A stretch of 7,543 bases of DNA from Nitrososphaeraceae archaeon (GCA_025922755.1 JAICHE010000049.1:1-7543), one strand, 5' to 3'; counted from the stretch's first letter, positions 1 through 6,354 are shown. Notes: a model not told the origin generated them from the sequence alone. A program made the numbers and translations.

Positions 1-10
1 CTAAGAAACC

Positions 11-20
11 CTTTAGAAAC
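11..20 (+). promoter_or_regulatory. possible TATA-like box for the ribbon-helix-helix gene
   Basis: The sequence CTTTAGAAAC is centred about 26-27 nt ahead of the ATG at 41. That is the spacing expected of an archaeal TATA box driving a leaderless mRNA. The match to a TATA consensus is loose, and the window begins too close to judge the upstream BRE. Confidence 0.22.
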
Positions 21-40
21 ATGAATTAATATCCGACCAG

Positions 41-643
41 ATGAGTATTATGTTAAGGGACATGGTTACATCAAGGGAAATGCAGCAGAAAAAAGAGACC
101 ACTAGAAGTATTACCTATAGGCTTCCTGAATCTTTGATAAACGAACTCGACAGTGAGGCAAAGCAAAAAAAAATTTCTCAAAACGTTCTAGTTAAACAAA
201 TTCTTGAAAGGTACATCCAATGGGATAGATTTTCCGATAAGATTGGTATGGTTCCTGTCCCAAAAGAAATTCTCGAATCACTTGGAGAAGACCTAGATGG
301 AAAGGATATCGATGAAATCATAAACGTTGTATTTCCAATGATAAAAAATAATGTCATGTACATTAAGGGTGGTTATGATTTGGAAAGATGTATTGAAACT
401 TTAGAAGATTACATGAGGGCATCTGGAATGAATTCTGACCATAGAATAGATGGTGAGCTTCATACCTTTATCATACAACACGATTTGGGGATGAAGTGGT
501 CTGTTTTTACTGAGCAACTCCTGACCCAAATATTTCGAAACTTTGCTTCTGATAAGGATCTAAAATTTCAAACCACAGATTCTACTGTGATTTTAAAAGT
601 TGCCCTAGGGTCTGATTTTGATGAGCATCATTATCAAAGCTGA
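41..643 (+). CDS. ribbon-helix-helix DNA-binding protein with uncharacterised C-terminal domain
   Basis: This is a predicted 200-residue cytosolic DNA-binding protein, probably a transcriptional regulator. Residues about 21-60 look like a ribbon-helix-helix (CopG/Arc-type) fold: a short basic strand (RSITYRLP), a first helix (ESLINELDSEAKQKK), then a second helix (SQNVLVKQILERYI). Such proteins bind DNA as dimers through the strand. The remaining ~135 residues are a mixed charged and hydrophobic region with the stretch HDLGMKWSVF near residue 150. I cannot assign it to a named family; it may be a dimerisation or ligand-sensing domain. No membrane segment or signal peptide is visible. The ATG at 41 suits the loose TATA-like box upstream, but in-frame ATGs at 50, 62 and 80 would all keep the DNA-binding domain. 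The gene appears monocistronic, since a candidate promoter precedes the next gene. The N-terminal domain call is fairly firm; the target genes are unknown. Confidence 0.75.
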   Translation: MSIMLRDMVTSREMQQKKETTRSITYRLPESLINELDSEAKQKKISQNVLVKQILERYIQWDRFSDKIGMVPVPKEILESLGEDLDGKDIDEIINVVFPMIKNNVMYIKGGYDLERCIETLEDYMRASGMNSDHRIDGELHTFIIQHDLGMKWSVFTEQLLTQIFRNFASDKDLKFQTTDSTVILKVALGSDFDEHHYQS

Positions 644-661
644 GATTAGCTTTAGTCATTG

Positions 662-669
662 AAATATTT
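662..669 (+). promoter_or_regulatory. candidate TATA box of the CBS-domain gene
   Basis: AAATATTT lies in the 45-nt gap between the two genes and is centred about 23-24 nt ahead of the ATG at 689. This fits a leaderless archaeal transcript. No Shine-Dalgarno sequence is visible before that ATG, which agrees with leaderless translation. Confidence 0.4.
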
Positions 670-688
670 CTAACATCATATCATATCA

Positions 689-1078
689 ATGAATGCGACT
701 AGAAGTACGATAGAGTTGTGGATAAGACAAGTGATGGATAATTCTGTCTTGTCTGTGAACTCTACTGTTCCTGCTTATGAGGTTGCCAAGCTAATGGAAG
801 AATCCAAAACAGGGGCAGTAATAGTTTTAGAAAATCATATTCCTGTAGGGATTGTAACTAACAAGGATCTCTCTGTGAAGATTATTGCTCACTCTTATCC
901 TGTTGATACTCCAATCCGACGAGTAATGTCTTCTCCATTGATTTCAATTTCACCTGAGACAGACATGAAAACGGCCTCTGAACTTATGGCTTCACGAAAA
1001 ATTCGAAAACTCCCTGTGATCGAAAATGATCAAGTTGTTGGAATGATAATTGCTTCAAATATAGCTGAGCCTAACTAA
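689..1078 (+). CDS. stand-alone two-CBS-domain protein
   Basis: A 129-residue soluble protein made almost entirely of a tandem CBS pair (Bateman module). The first CBS covers roughly residues 14-67 (VMDNSVLSVNSTVPAYEVAKL, then GAVIVLENHIPVGIVTNKDL). The second covers roughly 77-129 (VMSSPLISISPETDMKTASEL, then IRKLPVIENDQVVGMI). Each repeat shows the usual order: an 'M...v..v....t..eA..lM' helix, then 'PV(I/V)....vGiit..D'. In this family such pairs bind adenosine nucleotides (AMP, ATP, SAM) and act as energy sensors, either as free dimers or on partner proteins. No catalytic or DNA-binding domain is attached, so the partner cannot be inferred. Neighbours give no clear clue: a DNA-binding protein lies upstream and an iron-sulfur carrier downstream, each with its own promoter-like sequence. 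The second repeat ends close to the C-terminus and lacks a long final helix. Family assignment is firm; the ligand and role are unknown. Confidence 0.9.
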   Translation: MNATRSTIELWIRQVMDNSVLSVNSTVPAYEVAKLMEESKTGAVIVLENHIPVGIVTNKDLSVKIIAHSYPVDTPIRRVMSSPLISISPETDMKTASELMASRKIRKLPVIENDQVVGMIIASNIAEPN

Positions 1079-1133
1079 AATTTCTAAAAATTACTTGTTT
1101 TTCCTAAATTACTAGTTGGTCTAGGGTGAAAAG

Positions 1134-1144
1134 CTTATTATAAT
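1134..1144 (+). promoter_or_regulatory. candidate TATA box of the A-type Fe-S carrier gene
   Basis: CTTATTATAAT sits about 28-30 nt ahead of the ATG at 1168. It is the best TATA match in the window and its spacing predicts transcription starting at or just before the start codon, a leaderless mRNA. No ribosome binding site is visible between it and the ATG. Confidence 0.5.
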
Positions 1145-1167
1145 TTGGAACGGCATTTTGAAACATT

Positions 1168-1518
1168 ATGGCATCTGAACAAACCCAAAAGTTGATCACT
1201 GTCACTCCTAAAGCAGCTGAGAAGATTGTCGAGTTTATGAAAGAAGAAGCAGACAATCCTGAATACCTTAGAGTATATGTCCAAGGTGGAGGTTGCTCAG
1301 GTCTATCTTATGGCATGGGCTTTGAGAAAGCACCAGAAGAAGATGACTTGGTACTAGAAGAAAACGGAGTAAAACTAATCGTAGATAGTTACAGTGTAGA
1401 CCATCTAAAAGGTGCAAACGTAGACTATATTGAAAGCCTTATGGGCTCAGGATTCAAAATCAATAATCCAAATGTAACAAAATCCTGTTCATGTGGTCAC
1501 TCTTTTAGCACTGAATAA
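1168..1518 (+). CDS. A-type iron-sulfur cluster carrier (IscA/ErpA/HesB family)
   Basis: A 116-residue cytosolic protein that should receive and deliver Fe-S clusters to apo-proteins. It shows the three invariant cysteines of the A-type carriers: Cys43 in VQGGGCSGLSYG and Cys107 and Cys109 in the C-terminal SCSCGHSF, i.e. C-x63-C-x-C-G. The opening ITVTPKAAEKIVEFM is also typical ('iT..A...i...l'). Length is normal for the family (about 105-120 residues). No Nfu or scaffold domain is fused. The gene stands alone in the window, with its own TATA-like box and T-rich sequence after the stop. Ammonia oxidisers have many Fe-S enzymes, so this is likely a housekeeping gene. I cannot say whether it matches bacterial IscA, SufA or ErpA more closely, so no symbol is given. 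Confidence 0.95.
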   Translation: MASEQTQKLITVTPKAAEKIVEFMKEEADNPEYLRVYVQGGGCSGLSYGMGFEKAPEEDDLVLEENGVKLIVDSYSVDHLKGANVDYIESLMGSGFKINNPNVTKSCSCGHSFSTE

Positions 1519-1520
1519 TT

Positions 1521-1543
1521 CCGTTCTTTATTTTTCATTTTTT
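1521..1543 (+). terminator. T-rich intrinsic terminator after the Fe-S carrier gene
   Basis: Just after the stop at 1518 there are two T runs, T5 at 1531-1535 and T6 at 1538-1543, in a strongly T-rich stretch. Archaeal RNA polymerase terminates at such U-tracts without needing a hairpin. The same stretch contains TTTATT (1527-1532), 25 nt before an ATG at 1554, so it may also act as a promoter element. Confidence 0.45.
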
Positions 1544-1553
1544 AACATCCCTA

Positions 1554-1655
1554 ATGGATATTGAATTAATTTCAAAAAACTATGAAAAAATTCTAGAGCC
1601 CTGCTCATATTCTTGCGATACCCTCATATATCGAGAAACGAAAACCCATCCATGA
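1554..1655 (+). other. possible 33-codon leader ORF upstream of dnaG
   Basis: An open frame of 33 codons (MDIELISKNYEKILEP..., ending in TGA at 1653-1655) occupies most of the gap before dnaG. Its ATG lies 25 nt after TTTATT (1527-1532), so it could be the leaderless start of a transcript that continues into dnaG. It has two cysteines in CSYSC but no recognisable domain. Its stop is 22 nt before the dnaG ATG, with the dnaG Shine-Dalgarno site between them. An ORF this short can easily occur by chance; I see no codon or homology evidence that it is translated. Confidence 0.2.
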
Positions 1656-1660
1656 TAATT

Positions 1661-1667
1661 AAGGAGA
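1661..1667 (+). promoter_or_regulatory. Shine-Dalgarno site of dnaG
   Basis: AAGGAGA, followed by TGA, lies about 10 nt ahead of the dnaG ATG at 1678 and pairs well with the archaeal anti-Shine-Dalgarno (CCUCC core). It implies that dnaG mRNA has a 5' leader, in contrast to the apparently leaderless genes to its left, and it fixes the start codon. A TATA-like CATATAT at 1625-1631 could start a short leader around 1652; TTTATT at 1527 would give a leader of about 125 nt. Confidence 0.6.
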
Positions 1668-1677
1668 TGAAAAATTT

Positions 1678-2823
1678 ATGCCTCAATCAGGAATTGTCAA
1701 ATATCACGTTAAACTTTCCTACGAAGTTGATGGGCTCGTTGAAAGAGCAGACATAATCGGTGCTATCTTCGGCCAAACAGAAGGTCTGTTAGGTCCGGAG
1801 ATGAACTTGAATGAGCTGCAACGAGTTTCTAAAGTTGGACGTATTGAAGTTGATGCAAAATCAACTGCAAACACCACTAATGGAACAGCCGTAATCCCTA
1901 TGAGTACTGATATTGATACATGCGCATTAATTGCTGCAGGAATTGAAAGTATTGATAAAGTAGGTCCATTTGATTGTAGTTTCAAACTATTATCAATTGA
2001 CGATGTGAGAGCGGCCAAAAAAGATGACATTGTAAGACGTGCCAAAGAAATCAAACAACGCTGGGCTACTAAAACCGTAAGTGAAGGCGAGGGAATGCTA
2101 AGAGATGTTCATGAAGGTGATTCTAAAAAACTCTCAACTTATGGGCCCTCTAAACTAACTTGCAGTTCTGGTGTTACTGATTCACCCTGGATTATTCTTG
2201 TTGAAGGAAGAGCAGATGTAATCAATTTACTAAGAGCTGGCTATGACAATGCGATTGCTATTGAAGGTGCAAAAATTGATGAGTCAATTAAAGAACTTTG
2301 TAAAACTAAAGATAAAGTAGTTGCATTCATTGATGGCGACAGAGCTGGTGGTTTCATCTTAAAGGAACTAAAATCTGTAGTTGATCTAGATTATCAATTA
2401 CAAGCAGATACTGGAGTTGAAGTAGAAGAATTAACTCCACAAAGAATAGATGAAATTTTAAAACCTGTTAAAGATGAAATTGAAAGTGGCGGACCTGCTC
2501 CTCCAGCTCTCCAAAAAGAAGAAGACAAACCTATAGCTGATTTAGCTTCCAAAGTCTTTCCTGACTTGAATGAAACTCTAGAAGCAATTGCTCTGGATGG
2601 TGATCAAAAAGAAATCTTCAAAGTTCCAATTAGCGAGTTGGTAAGTAAACTTTCAACTCAAACAGGAATCAAGTATCTTCTTCTTGATGGAATCATTACC
2701 CAGAGACTTTTAGAAGGTGCAAAAAACGCTGGAATTGAATGCGTTATTGGTCACAGAGTTGCAAAATTATCAAACTCCGATGGCTTAACTCTAAAAACAT
2801 TCGGTGAACTAGGCGTAGCATAG
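1678..2823 (+). CDS. dnaG: archaeal DnaG-type primase (Toprim domain)
   Basis: A 381-residue archaeal DnaG. In studied archaea this protein makes short RNA primers and also binds the RNA exosome, where it helps recruit poly(A)-rich RNA; which role dominates in Thaumarchaeota is unclear. The N-terminal region (about 1-165) carries the archaeal DnaG signature around KYHVKLSYEVDGLVERADIIGAIFGQTEGLLG. The Toprim domain follows, with the catalytic Glu176 in ILVEGRADVINLL and the metal-binding pair Asp219/Asp221 in FIDGDRAGG, so the active site is intact. The segment VEVEELTP after it is also typical. Residues about 270-381 form the C-terminal domain, and the total is a little shorter than many euryarchaeal versions (400-450). 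It lacks the zinc-finger and helicase-binding domains of bacterial DnaG, as expected. A clear Shine-Dalgarno fixes the start. The riboflavin kinase gene begins 9 nt after the stop, so both are probably on one mRNA. Confidence 0.96.
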   Translation: MPQSGIVKYHVKLSYEVDGLVERADIIGAIFGQTEGLLGPEMNLNELQRVSKVGRIEVDAKSTANTTNGTAVIPMSTDIDTCALIAAGIESIDKVGPFDCSFKLLSIDDVRAAKKDDIVRRAKEIKQRWATKTVSEGEGMLRDVHEGDSKKLSTYGPSKLTCSSGVTDSPWIILVEGRADVINLLRAGYDNAIAIEGAKIDESIKELCKTKDKVVAFIDGDRAGGFILKELKSVVDLDYQLQADTGVEVEELTPQRIDEILKPVKDEIESGGPAPPALQKEEDKPIADLASKVFPDLNETLEAIALDGDQKEIFKVPISELVSKLSTQTGIKYLLLDGIITQRLLEGAKNAGIECVIGHRVAKLSNSDGLTLKTFGELGVA

Positions 2824-2832
2824 GGTTCCTAA

Positions 2833-3519
2833 ATGACTGAACTAAAAATTCAGCATATTCTAACCCTTACCCATCTTTTATCAAAAGGGGCAAAACACAA
2901 CTTTGTTCCTACAACTACATCGTCTTTGGGAAAAAGTATAAAAAAATCTCAACAAGCTGCCTCAAAACATCTTTTGGAATTAGAAGAAAACAACTTCATT
3001 GAAAGAATAATCAGCGGCAGAAAAGTATCTGTAAAAATAACTTCTAAAGGATACTCTGAAATGGTAAAACTATCTGGGGTTCTACAAAAAAGCCTAAGCT
3101 CATCACCTTCTCATGTTTTACTAAAAGGCACCTTAGTTTCTGGAATGGGTGAGGGGGCCTACTATATGTCTCTTAAAGGATACACTAAACAATTCAAAAC
3201 AAAGATTGGTTATGTACCATTTCCTGGAACCTTTAATGTAAAGTTAGGGAAAAAAGAGTACACTGAAGCAATAAGACAATTTGAAGGAATGGATGGAATC
3301 CATATAGATGGATATTCTGATGGTAAGAGGACTTATGGATGGGTAAAGTGCTTTTCTGCAAAACTAAACTCCTCAATTGATTGTCAATTAATTCGATTAG
3401 AAAGAACACATCATGATACATCCACAATCGAACTTATCTCAAAAATTAACATAAGAAAAGCAGCAAAGCTTTCAGATGGCTCCCAAGTTACAATCACTAT
3501 TCCAATTAATGGAAAATGA
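2833..3519 (+). CDS. ribK: CTP-dependent riboflavin kinase with N-terminal winged helix (RbkR type)
   Basis: A 228-residue two-domain protein. Residues about 1-90 form a MarR/ArsR-like winged helix: helix-turn-helix near 34-59 (SIKKSQQAASKHLLELEENN) and a wing near 60-70 (SGRKVSVKITSKG). Residues about 95-226 are the archaeal riboflavin kinase, which converts riboflavin to FMN using CTP. Visible motifs are GTLVSGMGEGAYYMSL (99-114), with a Gly-rich nucleotide loop, GYVPFPGTFNVKL (126-138) and IRKAAKLSDGSQVTI (207-221). This architecture is that of RbkR, described in archaea as a bifunctional kinase and transcriptional regulator of riboflavin genes, so this protein may bind DNA too. It starts 9 nt after dnaG and has only a weak GGG element before the ATG, suggesting co-transcription. 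Its stop is 1 nt from the stop of the FAD synthase gene on the other strand. Kinase assignment is firm; the regulatory role is inferred from architecture. Confidence 0.93.
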   Translation: MTELKIQHILTLTHLLSKGAKHNFVPTTTSSLGKSIKKSQQAASKHLLELEENNFIERIISGRKVSVKITSKGYSEMVKLSGVLQKSLSSSPSHVLLKGTLVSGMGEGAYYMSLKGYTKQFKTKIGYVPFPGTFNVKLGKKEYTEAIRQFEGMDGIHIDGYSDGKRTYGWVKCFSAKLNSSIDCQLIRLERTHHDTSTIELISKINIRKAAKLSDGSQVTITIPINGK

Positions 3520-3520
3520 T

Positions 3521-4138
3521 CTAAATATCGTGGATATTTTCACCGTATTTTTTTTCAATAATCGAGCTTGATACTTCGGGGATGGGTGATTGAAGTCTGG
3601 CAACTGTAACATCCAAGTTTATTTTTTTACATCCTTCTGTTATGGATTTCTCTTGGTGTATCTGATCATATCCCAATGCTATTACTTGAGGACGAATTAG
3701 ATCTACGGTTTTGAAAATATCTCCTTCATGACCTACTATGCTCAAATCAACTACTGACAGGGAATCCACAAGCATTTTTCTCTGCTCTTGGTTGTGAAGA
3801 GGGAGGCGTTTTTTCATTTTTTCTGTAGTTTTGTCAGTTGCAATTACTACAATTAGAACATCTCCCAGATCCCTTGCAGCATTAAGCGTATGAATATGCC
3901 CTGGATGAATTATGTCAAAAACCCCTCCTGCCAACACTACTTTAAGAGAACTTCTCCCTAACTCTGTCAGTGTTTTTTTGTCTTTGTTGATTAATTGGTT
4001 TGAAATACATTCTTCTATTTTTGAGTCAATGATCTCTGCAGTTATTCCGCCCTTTTCTTTTATGATTTCTATCGGGTCTTTGCCACTTAATGAGGCAACA
4101 TACATTGATGATAAAATTAATTTCTCTAATGGTTTCAA
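3521..4138 (-). CDS. ribL: archaeal FAD synthase (RibL-type cytidylyltransferase) with N-terminal extension
   Basis: A 205-residue nucleotidyltransferase, probably converting FMN plus ATP to FAD. The catalytic domain begins near residue 66: LAGGVFDIIHPGHIHTLNAA (69-88) carries the HxGH motif (His78, His81). EGDIFKTVDLIRPQVIALGYDQ (138-159) and SSSIIEKKYG near the end are typical of archaeal RibL and related cytidylyltransferases. The usual GTFD reads GVFD here. RibL enzymes are about 150 residues; the extra ~65 N-terminal residues are helical, end in LTELGRSSL, and look like a winged-helix or similar domain. The start given is TTG; an ATG at 4105 would shorten the extension by 11 residues. 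AATTAAAG at 4164-4171 (- strand) lies about 30 nt before the TTG and could be a weak internal promoter. The gene follows the diphthine synthase after 42 nt and converges on the riboflavin kinase gene. A different nucleotidyl acceptor cannot be excluded. Confidence 0.85.
   Translation of the reverse strand: MKPLEKLILSSMYVASLSGKDPIEIIKEKGGITAEIIDSKIEECISNQLINKDKKTLTELGRSSLKVVLAGGVFDIIHPGHIHTLNAARDLGDVLIVVIATDKTTEKMKKRLPLHNQEQRKMLVDSLSVVDLSIVGHEGDIFKTVDLIRPQVIALGYDQIHQEKSITEGCKKINLDVTVARLQSPIPEVSSSIIEKKYGENIHDI
3523..3555 (+). terminator. hairpin and T8 run at the convergent ribK/ribL junction
   Basis: A perfect inverted repeat, AAATATC (3523-3529), GTG loop, GATATTT (3533-3539), starts 4 nt after the ribK stop. 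A run of eight T's follows at 3548-3555. Read on the + strand this would end the dnaG-ribK transcript, although it lies within the last codons of the opposing FAD synthase gene. The T run suits archaeal U-tract termination; the AT-rich stem is weak. The repeat being an operator rather than a terminator is possible but unsupported. Confidence 0.4.
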
Positions 4139-4180
4139 CTTTATTTTGTACGATTGACCCTCTCTTTAATTCATCGATGA

Positions 4181-5218
4181 TTACATCTTTGGATCAAAGC
4201 CTTTGGCCAACCTTAATGCATCGACCAAACCATCTGCATAACCTATACTGAGTATTGCTACCTCATCTTGACCGTCTTCAAGAAACTTTTCTGCATCTTG
4301 AATATACAACTCTGCATTCTCCAAAATTGCCTGATACTCCTTTTGACCCTTGTAGTGTGGTTCTATTTCTTCTAGTGCTTCACGAACCATGGGTACATAT
4401 TTTTTCATCATTTGAATTGCGATCTTTTTTGTCTTCTCAGAGTTGTCGGTGGGTTCATCAATACACTTTCCTAGTATTTTCAGAGAATCTGATTCAGTAA
4501 AGTGAAGTCTACCTGTAATAATTATTGTGTGAGGTGGTTTACCAAAGTCCATTTTTTTTAGACTGGAAATTTTTCCTGATACAATTGTTTGATCTGTAAA
4601 ACCTATCCTTGATGCGACAACTGCATACGTATCGAAGTTAATCACATTTCTTTTCTGGCCTTTTTCGGTCTCTACTAGTCCTTGCAGAGCTTCTTTTGGG
4701 TCCAAGAAAAAATCCTTGTCCTGATTGTATTCTAAGAGTAAAACGGTATGATTCCCTTCTATGATATTCTTGTAAATTACATAGTATGGAGTAGTAAGTG
4801 ATTTCATTTCACTCATTATTGTGGCAATTCTTCCAACTTTGTAAAAATGAAGGCCACATTCACCTATCATGGAAGTCAAAGAAGATGATGCATGAATTGA
4901 TTTTGTCTTAATTTTCTCTTCAATGGCTCGTGTACGCAATTCTATGTGGGTTGTTGCAATGTAAGGGTCCCCGTAAGAAAGAAGAACCACTTTTTTTCTT
5001 TTAGACTTTTTTAAAATTTCATTTCCATCTTCTACTAACCATCTTTTTGCAGGTAGAAATTCTCCTTTTATCATTTTTTTAATCTTTGACAAATCAGATT
5101 TTCCAATAGGACTCGTGAATTGTTCCAAGTATACGATATCTGCTTTTGCTAAAACTTCTTGAGCTTCAAGAGGTATAGATTTTGCGCCCGAAATTCCTAG
5201 GCCTACAAACCACAGCAT
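4181..5218 (-). CDS. dphB: diphthine synthase fused to a C-terminal DUF357-like domain
   Basis: A 345-residue protein. Residues 1 to about 250 are a diphthine synthase, the SAM-dependent methyltransferase that methylates the modified histidine of elongation factor 2 during diphthamide synthesis. Motifs include MLWFVGLGISGAKSI at the N-terminus, YGDPYIATTHIELR (82-95), IHASSSLTSMIGECGLHFYK (108-127), YYVIYKNIIEGNHTVLLLEY (145-164), SRIGFTDQTIVSG (203-215) and GKPPHTIIITGRLHF (226-240). Diphthine synthases are usually about 250-270 residues. The extra ~85 (260-345) are helical, with YIQDAEKFLEDGQDEVAILS (305-324) and IGYADGLVDALRLAKGF (325-341), the pattern of the archaeal DUF357 family (tetratricopeptide-like helices, unknown function). 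There is no stop or frame change between the two parts. The ATG overlaps the lysK stop (TAATG), so translation is probably coupled. The first domain is firm; the DUF357 assignment is by recognition of the pattern. Confidence 0.92.
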   Translation of the reverse strand: MLWFVGLGISGAKSIPLEAQEVLAKADIVYLEQFTSPIGKSDLSKIKKMIKGEFLPAKRWLVEDGNEILKKSKRKKVVLLSYGDPYIATTHIELRTRAIEEKIKTKSIHASSSLTSMIGECGLHFYKVGRIATIMSEMKSLTTPYYVIYKNIIEGNHTVLLLEYNQDKDFFLDPKEALQGLVETEKGQKRNVINFDTYAVVASRIGFTDQTIVSGKISSLKKMDFGKPPHTIIITGRLHFTESDSLKILGKCIDEPTDNSEKTKKIAIQMMKKYVPMVREALEEIEPHYKGQKEYQAILENAELYIQDAEKFLEDGQDEVAILSIGYADGLVDALRLAKGFDPKM

Positions 5219-6351
5219 TATTGAATCTTCATTTTTCTATCGTGAAGTCTTTTCAAATGTTGCAAAGTTTTCTTTAGGATTTCAATTCCTCTTAGGTATT
5301 CATCAATTGATACCTTTTCATCTATTGTGTGGGCTTCGTGAGGATCTCCTGGGCCATAGGTGACAACAGGGATGTTCCATTGATTTCCTATAACATTCAT
5401 GTCTCCGGTACCTGTTTTTCGAATTAGTGTTGGTCTGGAGTGCTCTACATCCATAACTCCTAAGGTAAATGCCCTTACTATTGGTGAGTTATGTGGTGCC
5501 TCAAAGGGTTCGGTTTCATCAAGGATAGAATAAAATGCCTCAATTTGTTGCCTTTCTGAAATATCCTTGACCAGGGTTGCAATCTTTTGCTCCACGGTTT
5601 TACAATTCATGTCTACTGGAATTCTAATGTCCATTGTGGCCTCACATTCTTTTGGTGTAACGTTATGGCTAGTTCCTCCCATGATTTCAGTTAAAGTTAC
5701 AGTTAGTAACATCCCTTTACTTTTTTTCTCTTGCCCTCCTTCCAAAGCTTTTTTGAGTTCTGTTGTAAAAATCATAGATTCTTCAATGGCATTTTTTGAG
5801 AGCCATGGAGCACTAGCATGGGAGCTGTCTTTAGCTGTAATCTTTAGATTGATTGCCAGTCTTCCTTTGTAAGCAATTGTTACTTGTTTAATCCCACTGG
5901 GCTCACCAAAAATAGCATAATCGATATCCATCTCTTTTTTTACCAAGTTTTTAATGCCAGTGGCATTTCCTTCTTCATCTACCGCACCCACAAAAATTAC
6001 AGTTCCATTGTTATTTTGAATTGAAGCAGCTGCAAAAAGCATGGCCATAAGAGGAGCTTTTGCATCTGATGCTCCTCTTCCATAAAGTGAGTCCCCCTCC
6101 TTTCTTACCTTTACTTTTCCTGGTACTACATCCATGTGACCGCAAAGAAGAATTTTCGGAGAGCCAGAGCCTTTTTTTGCCAGAATGTTTCCAACCTCGT
6201 CAATATGAATATCTTCAAAACCCAAATCGTCACATTTGTCTGCAAGAAATTCTGCCATTGCTCTTTCGTTCAATGATGGTGTGTACAATCGAAGAGCTTT
6301 CTCAAGCATCTTTACTGCAAATCTAGGTGTTACTGTAAAATTAGTGTCCAA
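5218..6351 (-). CDS. lysK: [LysW]-lysine/ornithine hydrolase LysK (M20 family)
   Basis: A 377-residue zinc carboxypeptidase-like enzyme that cleaves the finished amino acid (lysine, and in some archaea ornithine) from its LysW carrier. All M20 metal and catalytic residues are visible: His72 and Asp74 in LLCGHMDVVPG, Asp96 in YGRGASDAKAPL, Glu126-Glu127 in GAVDEEGNATG, Glu150 in FGEPSG and His341 in GPGDPHEAHTIDE. The dimerisation domain with SSHASAPWLSKNA occupies roughly residues 160-280. Related enzymes are ArgE, DapE and CPG2, but the position next to lysX and lysW favours LysK. The start given is TTG, 3 nt after the lysX stop (TAA GAA TTG). An in-frame ATG at 6309 would remove 14 residues and leave the conserved core untouched. 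The stop overlaps the dphB start. The C-terminal RLHDRKMKIQ tail is basic and slightly longer than needed. Confidence 0.93.
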   Translation of the reverse strand: MDTNFTVTPRFAVKMLEKALRLYTPSLNERAMAEFLADKCDDLGFEDIHIDEVGNILAKKGSGSPKILLCGHMDVVPGKVKVRKEGDSLYGRGASDAKAPLMAMLFAAASIQNNNGTVIFVGAVDEEGNATGIKNLVKKEMDIDYAIFGEPSGIKQVTIAYKGRLAINLKITAKDSSHASAPWLSKNAIEESMIFTTELKKALEGGQEKKSKGMLLTVTLTEIMGGTSHNVTPKECEATMDIRIPVDMNCKTVEQKIATLVKDISERQQIEAFYSILDETEPFEAPHNSPIVRAFTLGVMDVEHSRPTLIRKTGTGDMNVIGNQWNIPVVTYGPGDPHEAHTIDEKVSIDEYLRGIEILKKTLQHLKRLHDRKMKIQ

Positions 6352-6354
6352 TTC

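Noticed and set aside
1616..1633. Inverted repeat CGATA...TATCG before dnaG, considered as an operator
   Set aside because: Only five base pairs around an 8-nt loop in AT-rich sequence, expected by chance; no second copy in the window.
1521..1677. tRNA, small structured RNA or riboswitch in the gap before dnaG
   Set aside because: No cloverleaf, no conserved riboswitch core and no strong stems were visible; AT-rich leader sequence explains it better.
1719..2054. 111-codon open frame on the - strand inside dnaG
   Set aside because: It is a shadow of the conserved N-terminal DnaG coding sequence, with no motif or upstream signals.
4164..4171. AATTAAAG on the - strand as a dedicated ribL promoter
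   Set aside because: Spacing to the TTG start is about 30 nt, but such AT-rich octamers are common here, and the gap of 42 nt is compatible with read-through; mentioned only as a possibility under ribL.
3912..4500. Two + strand frames opposite ribL and dphB (3912-4157, 4255-4500)
   Set aside because: Each mirrors coding sequence of a well-supported gene on the other strand.
5567..6326. Open frames on the + strand opposite lysK (5567-5872, 6060-6326)
   Set aside because: They lie antisense to a clear M20 enzyme with all catalytic residues and show no recognisable protein character.
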